Positions 1-5,966 of a stretch of 7,308 bases of DNA are shown one piece after another. The notes below the pieces were generated by a model, which made no database searches, had not been told where the DNA came from, and was given only the letters and a program-made list of their open reading frames with translations. Location: assembly GCA_009785395.1 (NCBI GenBank), contig WQWK01000095.1, positions 1-7,308 on the forward strand. The letters are read 5' to 3'. The stretch's first letter is position 1, and every line of letters begins with the position of its first letter. A program made the position numbers and the translations under genes. Origin of the DNA: Conexibacteraceae bacterium. Its GTDB lineage: Bacteria > Actinomycetota > Thermoleophilia > Solirubrobacterales > Solirubrobacteraceae.

Positions 1-187
1 GCAGCTCACGGTCGATCACGGCGAGGTCCACGAACGCGTCTGCGAGCGCCCGCCGGGCGCTCTGAACCGAGCTGGCCTCGATCACGTCGAAGCCATCGTC
101 GGTGAGGTTGGATGCGAGGAAGGTGCGGGCCTCGCGGTCCGCCCTCACAACCAGGATGGTGTCTGTACTGTCGAGTAGTGAGTGCAT
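1..187 (-). CDS. Receiver-domain-like protein, N-terminal fragment (runs off left edge)
   Basis: Reading leftward from the ATG at 187-185 gives 62 residues with no stop before the window edge. They fit the first half of a CheY-like receiver domain. Strand beta1 is DTILVV (9-14), a helix rich in R/E/A follows, the DDGFDVIEAS block (30-39) corresponds to the usual 'GYEVxxA' strand, and LAVIDREL (55-62) is the strand that carries the phospho-acceptor, here Asp59. The usual acidic pair after beta1 is altered: the sequence reads VVRADRE, with Arg15 where an Asp normally sits, so metal binding and phosphorylation may be weak or absent. The rest of the protein, including any output domain, lies outside the window, so its role cannot be given. 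No clear Shine-Dalgarno precedes the ATG. A TTG two codons upstream is an alternative start. The gene is divergent from the unknown gene starting at 330. Confidence 0.6.
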   Translation of the reverse strand, partial: MHSLLDSTDTILVVRADREARTFLASNLTDDGFDVIEASSVQSARRALADAFVDLAVIDREL

Positions 188-243
188 GGTCAATAGGGGC
201 TTCAGCGCCCGCCAATTGACCCCCCCGGGGCGCCAGCGTTGCA

Positions 244-264
244 CCGGAAACGCGCTATTTCCGG
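244..264. repeat. Inverted repeat in the divergent spacer
   Basis: The arms CCGGAAA (244-250) and TTTCCGG (258-264) are perfect reverse complements separated by 7 bases. They lie in the 142-bp spacer (188-329) between the divergent receiver-like gene and the unknown gene, about 50 bp before the predicted -10 box of the latter. The position suits an operator for either gene, but the arms are short and no regulator is identified. Nothing else in the spacer is clear beyond G/C runs. Confidence 0.35.
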
Positions 265-314
265 GATTCCCTGCAACATCACGTTCAGAGGCTGCCCCCG
301 GGAGGACTCGGACA

Positions 315-320
315 TAAGAT
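315..320 (+). promoter_or_regulatory. Probable -10 box of the unknown gene at 330
   Basis: TAAGAT matches the TANNNT actinobacterial -10 pattern and lies 9 bases before the ATG at 330. Transcription would begin only two or three bases before, or at, the start codon. No good -35 hexamer is seen at the usual distance and there is no Shine-Dalgarno, which fits a leaderless or nearly leaderless transcript. Confidence 0.4.
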
Positions 321-329
321 CCCGACGGC

Positions 330-788
330 ATGTACCGACGCGGCAACTACTCCTCGGGCGAAGACTTCGTGCTCGAATACGGAGACCTCCGTTTCACCTT
401 CAACGAGCGCGACTTCAGTGAACGATGCGAGCAGGCCGCTCGGCGTCTCGGCTTCATCGGTGACGCGATCGCCGAGGACGAAGCCGAGGACCTGATCAAC
501 CTCGTCGTCAACGGCGAGGTCTCCGATCCCGCCTCTGCACTCGGCGAGCATGTCAACGACTGCTGGCCGGAGCTCGTCGGCCCCTCGGATCGGTCGCTGG
601 TGCACTGGCTGCGCCGGCTGATCTTCCGCAGCGCGTGGCTCGACCAGCGCGTCAAGGAGGGCGAGCTGGACGTTCTCTTCGACGACGACGTGGGCTCCTA
701 CGTCTACATCCAGCCCGACCGCGGTGGCGAGCCGATCGAGCTCGCACCCGAGCCGAGCTGGGGCCGCGTGGCCTACGTGCGCCGCTGA
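330..788 (+). CDS. Acidic hypothetical protein, 152 aa, family not recognised
   Basis: I do not recognise this protein. It has no signal peptide and no membrane segment. It is rich in Asp and Glu, especially in AIAEDEAEDL (46-55) and the LFDDDVGSYVY stretch (115-125). It reads as a small soluble fold: a beta-like N-terminus (FVLEYGDLRFTFNERDF), a helical middle containing the Trp-rich patch HVNDCW and LVHWLRRLIFRSAWLDQRV (about 91-109), and a beta-like C-terminus ending in WGRVAYVRR. Strong G/C third-position bias and a smooth composition along the whole frame support it as a real gene. The ATG at 330 is chosen because a -10-like TAAGAT lies 9 bases upstream. It is divergent from the receiver-like gene and separated from the mannose synthase gene by 111 bp holding hairpins, so it is probably not in that operon. 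Confidence 0.7.
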   Translation: MYRRGNYSSGEDFVLEYGDLRFTFNERDFSERCEQAARRLGFIGDAIAEDEAEDLINLVVNGEVSDPASALGEHVNDCWPELVGPSDRSLVHWLRRLIFRSAWLDQRVKEGELDVLFDDDVGSYVYIQPDRGGEPIELAPEPSWGRVAYVRR

Positions 789-830
789 GCGCCACCGCCG
801 ACGGCCGCCGCGCGGGGCAGCCGACGGTCG

Positions 831-836
831 TATTAT
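831..836 (+). promoter_or_regulatory. Possible -10 box ahead of the mannose synthase gene
   Basis: TATTAT differs from TATAAT at one position and stands in an AT-richer island within otherwise GC-rich DNA. If used, the transcript would have a leader of roughly 55-60 nt containing the two hairpins at 842-867 and 866-894. No convincing -35 hexamer is visible. A second weaker candidate, TATTAC at 884-889, would give a nearly leaderless mRNA instead. Confidence 0.35.
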
Positions 837-865
837 GACCCGCTTAGAAAGCAGTCTTCCGCTAA

Positions 866-894
866 GCAGCGCAATAGGTTTCCTATTACGCTGC
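866..894. repeat. Strong imperfect hairpin just before the mannose synthase start
   Basis: The 13-base arms at 866-878 and 882-894 pair at 12 of 13 positions (one C/A mismatch at 872/888) around a TTT loop: GCAGCG-C-AATAGG facing CCTATT-A-CGCTGC. The 3' arm ends 5 bases before the ATG at 900. A second inverted repeat, GCTTAG (842-847) and CTAAGC (862-867) with a 14-base loop, lies directly upstream and shares bases 866-867 with it. There is no T-run after the hairpin. It could end transcription of the unknown gene, act as an operator, or be an RNA structure controlling translation. The sequence does not decide between these. Confidence 0.5.
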
Positions 895-899
895 CACCA

Positions 900-1640
900 A
901 TGACTTCACGCATCTGGTTGGTGATCCCGACCTACAACGAAGCTGAGAACGTCGACCCGATCGTGCGTGCGGTCACCGATGAGATGACCAAGCTGGCGTC
1001 AGGCGAGTTCCGCGTGCTGGTCGTCGATGACAACTCACCGGACGGCACCGGCGAGCTCGCCGACCGGCTCGCGTCCGAGCTCGATACCGTCGAGGTTCTG
1101 CACCGTGCCGCCAAGGACGGGCTCGGCCGTGCCTACCTGGCCGGCTTCGAGCACGCGCTCGCCCGCGGCGCCGAGCTGGTGATCGAGATGGACGCTGACT
1201 TCTCCCACGATCCCAAGCACCTCGGAACGCTGCTGGCCGCTGCCGAGGACGCCGACCTGGTGCTCGGCTCGCGTTACGTTCCCGGAGGCGAGGTTCGCAA
1301 CTGGGGTGTGCTGCGCAAGGTCATCAGCCGTGGTGGCAGCCTCTATGCGCGCGCGGTGCTGGGCGTCGGCGTCCGTGACCTGACCGGCGGTTTCAAGTGC
1401 ATCCACCGCGCCGTGCTCGAGACGATCGACCTGACCACGCTGCGCGCCGATGGCTACGTCTTCCAGATCGAGGTCACCTACCGCGCGGTCCGCGCGGGCT
1501 TCAAGGTGCGCGAGGTGCCGATCACGTTCGTCGACCGGACCGCCGGCGTCAGCAAGATGTCGTGGAAGATCGCGCTCGAGGCGATGCGGCTCGTGCCGAG
1601 TCTGCGACGCTCGCAGACACGTCAACTGACGCGTTCGTGA
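900..1640 (+). CDS. Polyprenol-phosphate mannose synthase (GT2, Dpm1/Ppm1-type)
   Basis: This enzyme would transfer mannose from GDP-mannose to polyprenyl phosphate at the cytoplasmic face, giving the lipid-linked donor for extracytoplasmic mannosyltransferases. The 246 residues form a single GT-A domain with the family's features in order: VIPTYNEAEN (8-17), VVDDNSPDGT (41-50) for nucleotide binding, the metal-binding DAD in IEMDADFSHDP (95-105), LGSRY (122-126), DLTGGFKCIHR (160-170), and the GVSKMSW block (216-222). It has no membrane helices, so it resembles the short catalytic Ppm/Dpm form and not the versions fused to an acyltransferase or to a GtrA domain. The next gene, 44 bp downstream on the same strand, encodes a likely user of its product. 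The start is the first ATG before the beta1 strand. There is no clear Shine-Dalgarno, and a hairpin lies just upstream. The sugar specificity is inferred from family resemblance. Confidence 0.88.
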   Translation: MTSRIWLVIPTYNEAENVDPIVRAVTDEMTKLASGEFRVLVVDDNSPDGTGELADRLASELDTVEVLHRAAKDGLGRAYLAGFEHALARGAELVIEMDADFSHDPKHLGTLLAAAEDADLVLGSRYVPGGEVRNWGVLRKVISRGGSLYARAVLGVGVRDLTGGFKCIHRAVLETIDLTTLRADGYVFQIEVTYRAVRAGFKVREVPITFVDRTAGVSKMSWKIALEAMRLVPSLRRSQTRQLTRS

Positions 1641-1684
1641 CACTTATCGCCATGAACGCCGGAGCACCAGGGATCATCAGTTAA

Positions 1685-3094
1685 ATGAGTGTCGATGCAC
1701 CGCTCGGCGCGACGCCACAGAGCGGCGCCTTCGAACTGACGCACAGGGGAGCCGCCGAGCTACGCCACCCGCTCGATGGCACGCGTCGGCAGGCTTGGCG
1801 CGAGCATCTGCTCGTCACTGCGATTCCGGTCCTCGGGCTGCTGCTGTGTGTCGCCGGCACGCGCACCAACACGCTGGTCCCCGAGTCGATCCGGCCGGTC
1901 ACGGCCACGAAGATGGCCGGGCCGCTGCAGCACATCGGCTTCACGCTCGGCGTCCCGGCAGTGATCGGCGTGATCCTGCTTCTGTTCGCGAGCTACCTGC
2001 TGGCGATGCGGTCGATCGATCGCGTCTCGCCGCGGTTCGTGATCGGCGCCATCGTGGCGCTCAACGTGATCGTGCTGATCGGGCCGCCGCTGTTCTCCAC
2101 CGACGTGTTCAGCTACCAGGCCTATGCGCGCATGTTCGCGGTCTACCACACGAACCCGTACACACACGGCCCTGCCGCCATCGGGCTCGACCAGACGTAC
2201 TCCTACATCGCCTCCAAGTGGATCTTCACCCCGAGTGTCTACGGACCGCTGTTCACGCTCATGAGCAGTGCCTTCGCCTCCACTACGGTCGCGACCAGCG
2301 AGCTCATCTTCAAGCTGATCGCGGTGTGCGCGAGCGGCGGCACGCTCTACCTGATCTGGAGGGCCGCCCGGGCGCGCGGCCTGAACCCGGGGCGCGGCGT
2401 GGCCATGTTCGGCCTCAACCCGGTGGTGACGCTGTACGGGGTCGGCGGCGGTCACAACGACCTGCTGATGCTGTTCTTCACGACCTGGGGCGTCTACGCG
2501 ATCATCACCCAGCGCGAGCGCGCGGGCGGCGCGTTGCTCAGCCTCGGCGCCGCGATCAAGCTGACAGGCGCCGTGGTCTTCCCGTTCGCGCTGCTCTCGG
2601 GTGTGAAGCTCGGCGCGGCTGATCGCCGGCACCGGATCGTGGTCGGGGCCGCCGCCACCGTGGCGGTGATCGGAGTCGTGAGCTATCTCGCGTTCGGCAC
2701 CGGCATCCTGCAGATGCCGGGCACGCTGCAGGCGGTTCAGGACAAGGGCGAGTGGCAGAGCGTCCCCGGCTTCCTGTTCGCGGTGACGAGGATGAGCGTC
2801 ACCCACGCCGTCAGGCTGGTGGTCGACGTGCTCCTTGCCGGGGCGCTGCTGTATCTGCTGCGGCGCGTGTGGCAGGGCACGATGGACTGGATCGACGGCG
2901 CCGCTTGGGCCATGTTCGCGGTGCTCGTCACCGCCTGGGCGATGCTCCCCTGGTATGTGTCGTGGATGATCCCGCTGGTAGCGCTGGGGACCAGCCCCCG
3001 CCTCTGGAAGGCCACCGTGTTCATGACGATGGTCGCCTGCGGGATGATGATCTTCGACGTGATCCCCCACGGGATCCCGCTGCTGAACATCTGA
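1685..3094 (+). CDS. Polyprenol-phosphomannose-dependent mannosyltransferase, MptA/MptB-like (GT-C)
   Basis: This is an integral membrane protein of 469 residues with about 11-13 hydrophobic segments (for example 44-60, 86-107, 117-136, 206-225, 259-275, 283-303, 317-336, 376-394, 406-424 and 443-460) after a cytoplasmic N-terminus of about 40 residues. The first large loop reads FSTDVFSYQAYARM (137-150), with Asp140 in the place of the catalytic acidic residue of GT-C enzymes. It is followed by NPYTHGP (157-163) and SVYGPLF (184-190). Further typical motifs are GGGHNDLLML (254-263) and LPWYVSWMIPL (421-431). These match the MptA/MptB alpha-1,6-mannosyltransferases, which take mannose from polyprenyl-phosphomannose on the outer membrane face. 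The acceptor is unknown; in mycobacteria it is lipomannan. A weak AGGGA (1669-1673) lies 11 bases before the ATG. The close upstream mannose synthase gene suggests one transcript. A related GT87/DUF2029-type sugar transferase remains possible. Confidence 0.8.
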   Translation: MSVDAPLGATPQSGAFELTHRGAAELRHPLDGTRRQAWREHLLVTAIPVLGLLLCVAGTRTNTLVPESIRPVTATKMAGPLQHIGFTLGVPAVIGVILLLFASYLLAMRSIDRVSPRFVIGAIVALNVIVLIGPPLFSTDVFSYQAYARMFAVYHTNPYTHGPAAIGLDQTYSYIASKWIFTPSVYGPLFTLMSSAFASTTVATSELIFKLIAVCASGGTLYLIWRAARARGLNPGRGVAMFGLNPVVTLYGVGGGHNDLLMLFFTTWGVYAIITQRERAGGALLSLGAAIKLTGAVVFPFALLSGVKLGAADRRHRIVVGAAATVAVIGVVSYLAFGTGILQMPGTLQAVQDKGEWQSVPGFLFAVTRMSVTHAVRLVVDVLLAGALLYLLRRVWQGTMDWIDGAAWAMFAVLVTAWAMLPWYVSWMIPLVALGTSPRLWKATVFMTMVACGMMIFDVIPHGIPLLNI

Positions 3095-3126
3095 GCCGGT
3101 CGGAGTGGGTCGAAGCCGGTCGGAGT
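3094..3126. repeat. Two 13-bp direct repeats, 20-bp period
   Basis: AGCCGGTCGGAGT occurs at 3094-3106 and again, exactly, at 3114-3126, starting at the last base of the preceding stop codon. The 20-bp period places both copies on nearly the same face of the helix. The downstream copy ends about 37 bp before the predicted -10 box at 3163, a usual place for an activator site. A chance tandem duplication is the simple alternative. Confidence 0.5.
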
Positions 3127-3162
3127 CAGCGCCCGGTCGCGCCGCACGGAGCCTTGGGTCCG

Positions 3163-3168
3163 TACGAT
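3163..3168 (+). promoter_or_regulatory. Probable -10 box for a leaderless GtrB-type gene
   Basis: TACGAT (TANNNT pattern) is followed by 6 bases and then the GTG at 3175, so the predicted transcription start coincides with the start codon. No -35 match is evident. The arrangement supports the GTG at 3175 as the start and also suggests that this gene can be transcribed apart from the mannosyltransferase gene, 80 bp upstream. Confidence 0.45.
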
Positions 3169-3174
3169 GACCAC

Positions 3175-4173
3175 GTGAGCGTCGGCAGGCAACTCGTGCT
3201 GCTCAGCGTCGTCGCACCCGTTTACCAGGAGGAGGCGACGATCGAGCGCTTCTGCACGGCCGTCGCCGAGGCGTTGTCCGGTCTCCCCTACGAGCTGATC
3301 CTCGTCGACGACGGCTCAACCGACGGCACCGCGGAGAAGCTGAAGGCCCTCGCTGCGGGCGATGCGCGCATCAAGCTCGTCCTCCTGTCCCGCAACTTCG
3401 GACATCAGTCGGCGATCAGCGCCGGCCTCGATCATGTCTCCGGCAACGTCGCGGTCACGCTCGACTCCGACCTGCAGGACCCGCCCGGCCTGATCCCCGA
3501 GTTGGTCGAGCGCTGGCGCGCCGGCGCCGACGTGGTCTACGCCGTGCGACGCCGCCGCGACGGCGAGTCTCGCTTCAAGCTCAGCTCCGCCCGCTGGTTC
3601 TACAGGCTCTTCCAGTGGCTCACTTCGGTCAGCCTCGAGAACAACACCGGCGATTTCCGGCTGCTCGACCGCCGTCCGCTCGAGGCGCTGAACTCGATGC
3701 ACGAGCGCTCGCGCTTCCTCCGCGGCATGAGCGTCTGGGTCGGTTTCACGCAGGACTCGGTTGCCTACGATCGCGACCCGCGCTATGCCGGTGAGACGAA
3801 GTTCACGTTCGCCCGCATGGTGCGTTTCTCACTGGACGCGATCACGTCGTTCTCCTACCGCCCGCTGCAGCTCGCGACCCTGCTCGGCTTCCTCATCTCC
3901 ACCGTGGCGTTCATCGCAATCCCGGTCGTGATCGTGCTGAAGATCACCGGTAACTACCTCTACGGCTTCAGCACCGTCGAGATCACGATGTTGCTGCTGG
4001 GCGGGATCCAGCTGATCACGATCGGGATGATCGGCGAGTACGTCGGCCGCATCTTCGACGAGGTCAAGGGCCGCCCGCTCTATCTGGTGCGCAGCCGCCA
4101 GAACTTCACTCCGGGCGCCGGTCCGACCTCCGCCTACGAGGACGCCGCGGCCGGCTTCGACGCCGAGCGCTAG
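3175..4173 (+). CDS. GtrB/ArnC-type polyprenyl-phosphate glycosyltransferase (GT2)
   Basis: This membrane-anchored GT2 enzyme would move a sugar from a nucleotide donor to polyprenyl phosphate on the cytoplasmic side. The 332 residues show a GT-A domain with VVAPVYQEE (12-20), LVDDGSTDGT (43-52), LSRNFGHQSAISAGL (71-85), the metal-binding LDSDLQDPP (96-104), NTGDFRLLDR (157-166) and RFLRG (180-184). Two membrane helices follow (about 234-256 and 268-290), then the conserved GEYVGRIFDEVKGRPLYLV tail. This layout is that of GtrB, ArnC and related DPM1-like proteins with a two-helix C-terminus. The sugar cannot be read from the sequence. The frame stays open far upstream, inside the mannosyltransferase gene, but the GTG at 3175 is preferred because it follows a -10-like TACGAT and opens just before the first strand. 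GTG at 3196 is an alternative. The stop lies 9 bp from that of the convergent cysE gene, with no room for a terminator. Confidence 0.87.
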   Translation: MSVGRQLVLLSVVAPVYQEEATIERFCTAVAEALSGLPYELILVDDGSTDGTAEKLKALAAGDARIKLVLLSRNFGHQSAISAGLDHVSGNVAVTLDSDLQDPPGLIPELVERWRAGADVVYAVRRRRDGESRFKLSSARWFYRLFQWLTSVSLENNTGDFRLLDRRPLEALNSMHERSRFLRGMSVWVGFTQDSVAYDRDPRYAGETKFTFARMVRFSLDAITSFSYRPLQLATLLGFLISTVAFIAIPVVIVLKITGNYLYGFSTVEITMLLLGGIQLITIGMIGEYVGRIFDEVKGRPLYLVRSRQNFTPGAGPTSAYEDAAAGFDAER

Positions 4174-4182
4174 CAGGGTCGC

Positions 4183-4962
4183 TCAGCCGCCGGTCGGGTT
4201 GGGGCCGAGCACGGTGCTGGCGGCGTCGGGCGTCCGATTGTCCGCGGCCGGCACGCGTTGCCGGCCTTCTGCCTGCGGCTGCCCGCCGGCCGAACCCTGG
4301 GCCGCCGCCGCCTGGCGCTCCAGCGTCTCGATCCGCCGCGCGAGCCCCTTGATCGCGTCGGCGATCGGGTCGGGCAGGTGCACCCAGTCGGCGTCGGGGC
4401 CCTCCGGACGCCGTCCCTCGACGCGCACGGGATGTCCGGGAATCCCGACGACGGTCGAGTTTGGCGGGACGTCGTGGATCACCACCGTGTTGGCGCCGAT
4501 CTTGGCCCCATGCCCCACGAGGATGGGGCCGAGCAGCTTCGCGCCCGAGCCGATCGTGACGCAATCCTCGACGGTCGGGTGGCGCTTGCCCGTCGCAAAC
4601 CCCGTGCCGCCCAGTGTGACGCCCTGGTAGATCGTGACGTCGGCGCCGAGCTCCGCGGTCTCGCCGATCACAACGCCCATGCCGTGATCGATGAACAGGC
4701 CAGGGCCGATCACCGCCGCCGGATGGATCTCGATGCCCGTCAGCGAACGCGACGCGGTCGCGATCAGCCGCGGCAGCAGCGGCACGCGGGACCGCAGCAG
4801 CGCGCCCGCGAGCCGGTGCGCGAGCAGCGCCTGTACCCCCGGCCAGGCGAGCAGGATCTCGGGCGTGCCGACCCCCGCCGCAGCGGGGTCACGGCTCCGA
4901 GCGGCCGCGACGTCACGCCGGATCTCGGCGAGGGCGGCGCCGATCACACCGTTGGACCGCAT
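4183..4962 (-). CDS. cysE: Serine O-acetyltransferase (CysE/EpsC)
   Basis: This enzyme makes O-acetylserine from serine and acetyl-CoA, the first step of cysteine synthesis and the substrate step for CysK, encoded 49 bp upstream in the same operon. Of 259 residues, about 1-75 form the N-terminal helical part and 76-185 the left-handed beta-helix. The catalytic block IDHGMGVVIGET (91-102, His93) is intact, as are YQGVTLGGTG (112-121), GKRHPT (125-130, His128) and the VVGIPGHPVR end (171-180). After that come a short probable coiled coil (about 200-222, IADAIKGLARRIETLERQ) and some 37 residues rich in Ala, Gln, Gly and Pro that end in NPTGG. The C-terminal isoleucine which in many CysE proteins inserts into the CysK active site is absent, so the classic cysteine synthase complex is not expected. 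The ATG at 4962 follows TAGCCT by 6 bases, suggesting an additional leaderless promoter. Confidence 0.9.
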   Translation of the reverse strand: MRSNGVIGAALAEIRRDVAAARSRDPAAAGVGTPEILLAWPGVQALLAHRLAGALLRSRVPLLPRLIATASRSLTGIEIHPAAVIGPGLFIDHGMGVVIGETAELGADVTIYQGVTLGGTGFATGKRHPTVEDCVTIGSGAKLLGPILVGHGAKIGANTVVIHDVPPNSTVVGIPGHPVRVEGRRPEGPDADWVHLPDPIADAIKGLARRIETLERQAAAAQGSAGGQPQAEGRQRVPAADNRTPDAASTVLGPNPTGG

Positions 4963-4968
4963 GCCTGA

Positions 4969-4974
4969 AGGCTA
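4969..4974 (-). promoter_or_regulatory. Possible internal -10 box for cysE
   Basis: On the minus strand TAGCCT (4974 to 4969) fits TANNNT and is followed by 6 bases and then the cysE ATG, the same geometry as at 3163-3175. It would give a leaderless cysE message in addition to read-through from cysK. No Shine-Dalgarno is seen. The motif is degenerate and could occur by chance. Confidence 0.3.
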
Positions 4975-5011
4975 CTCGTCGGGGTTCGCCTGGCGGTGAG
5001 CCGGGAGCGGC

Positions 5012-5962
5012 TCAGCCGCGGGTCGGCGCGAACCAAGGCAGCGACACATAGCGCTCGCCCGAGTCGGGCAGGATCACAGCGATCCGCGCCCGCGCGAACT
5101 CGGGCCGGGCAGCGAGCTTCAGGCCCGCAGCGACCGCCGCCCCTGCCGAGATGCCGGCCAGCACGCCCTCGCGCGCGGCGAGCTCCTGCGCCGCCACGAC
5201 CGCCTCGTCGTCCTCGATCGTCACGATCTCGTCGATCACCTCGCGGTTGAGCACGCGCGGCACGAAGCCGGCGCCGATCCCCTGGATGCGGTGCGGCCCG
5301 GCCCGCCGACCGGAGAGCACGGCCGAGCCGGCAGGCTCGACCGCCACCACGTGGACCCCCGGGTTGCGCTCCTTCAGGTACTCACCCACGCCGGTGATCG
5401 TGCCGCCGGTACCGACGCCGGCGATGAACACGTCGATGTCGCCGCCGAGCGCTTCCCACAGCTCCGGCCCGGTGCTGCGCCGGTGCGCCTCGGGGTTGGC
5501 GGGGTTCGAGAACTGATCGGGCAGGAAGACGTCGTCACGGCTGGCCATCTGCTGGGCCGCCGCGACGGCCTCGTGCATGCCACCGAGCGACTCGGTGATC
5601 TCGAACCGCGCGCCGTAGAGCGCCAGCAGGCGCTCGCGCTCGCGGCTCATGCCCTGTGGCAGGGTCAGCACCAGGTCGTACCCCTTGGCCGCGCAGACGA
5701 ACGCGAGCGCGATCCCGGTGTTGCCGCTGGTCGCCTCGACGATCGTGGTGCGGCCCGGCTCGATCAGGCCGTCGCGCTCCGCGGCCTCGATCATCGCCAG
5801 GCCGATGCGGTCCTTGACGCTGCCACCGGGGTTGAACGACTCGACCTTCGCGAACAGCTGCGCGCCGGCGCCGTCCGGCGCCAGGCGAGCCAGACGCACG
5901 ACGGGCGTCCTGCCGACAAACGCGGCGATGCTGGATGGAATCCCGGTCGAGGTGGTCGCCAT
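5012..5962 (-). CDS. cysK: Cysteine synthase A (O-acetylserine sulfhydrylase)
   Basis: This PLP enzyme joins O-acetylserine with sulfide to give cysteine. The 316 residues match the family's usual length. Visible motifs are GRTPVVRL (17-24), NPGGSVKDR (44-52) with the PLP-binding Lys50, the substrate loop EATSGNTG (76-83), the phosphate-binding GVGTGGT (182-188), the GIGAGFVP block (228-235), GISAGA (270-275) and LPDSGERY (298-305). The segment LPQGMSRER (101-109) stands where CysK proteins usually have a MPxxMSxER motif, a mild variation. Phosphoserine- and cystathionine-type relatives share this fold, but the cysE neighbour and the CysK-like motifs favour O-acetylserine as substrate. The gene lies between the Rrf2-type regulator gene (40 bp upstream) and cysE (49 bp downstream), all on the minus strand. 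A perfect inverted repeat covers its predicted promoter, so repression by the adjacent regulator is likely. Confidence 0.93.
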   Translation of the reverse strand: MATTSTGIPSSIAAFVGRTPVVRLARLAPDGAGAQLFAKVESFNPGGSVKDRIGLAMIEAAERDGLIEPGRTTIVEATSGNTGIALAFVCAAKGYDLVLTLPQGMSRERERLLALYGARFEITESLGGMHEAVAAAQQMASRDDVFLPDQFSNPANPEAHRRSTGPELWEALGGDIDVFIAGVGTGGTITGVGEYLKERNPGVHVVAVEPAGSAVLSGRRAGPHRIQGIGAGFVPRVLNREVIDEIVTIEDDEAVVAAQELAAREGVLAGISAGAAVAAGLKLAARPEFARARIAVILPDSGERYVSLPWFAPTRG

Positions 5963-5966
5963 TTCG

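Noticed and set aside
1035..1643. Minus-strand open frame of 202 codons opposite the mannose synthase gene
   Set aside because: Antisense shadow with low-complexity His/Arg/Asp composition. The plus-strand frame carries every GT2 motif.
1760..3070. Long open frame on the minus strand (436 codons)
   Set aside because: It lies entirely antisense to the membrane mannosyltransferase. Its product is a His/Arg/Asp-rich string without motifs, the usual result of G/C-ending codons read on the other strand.
2752..3174. Upstream extension of the GtrB-type frame by 141 codons
   Set aside because: It overlaps the end of the mannosyltransferase gene out of frame and encodes an Arg-rich string unlike the family. 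The GTG at 3175 fits the family N-terminus and a -10 box.
4171..4185. Terminator between the convergent GtrB-type gene and cysE
   Set aside because: Only 9 bp separate the two stop codons and no hairpin is visible there; any termination must lie within the neighbouring gene or be factor-dependent.
4258..4968. Plus-strand open frame of 236 codons opposite cysE
   Set aside because: Arg/Asp/His-rich shadow of cysE, without motifs or a start signal.
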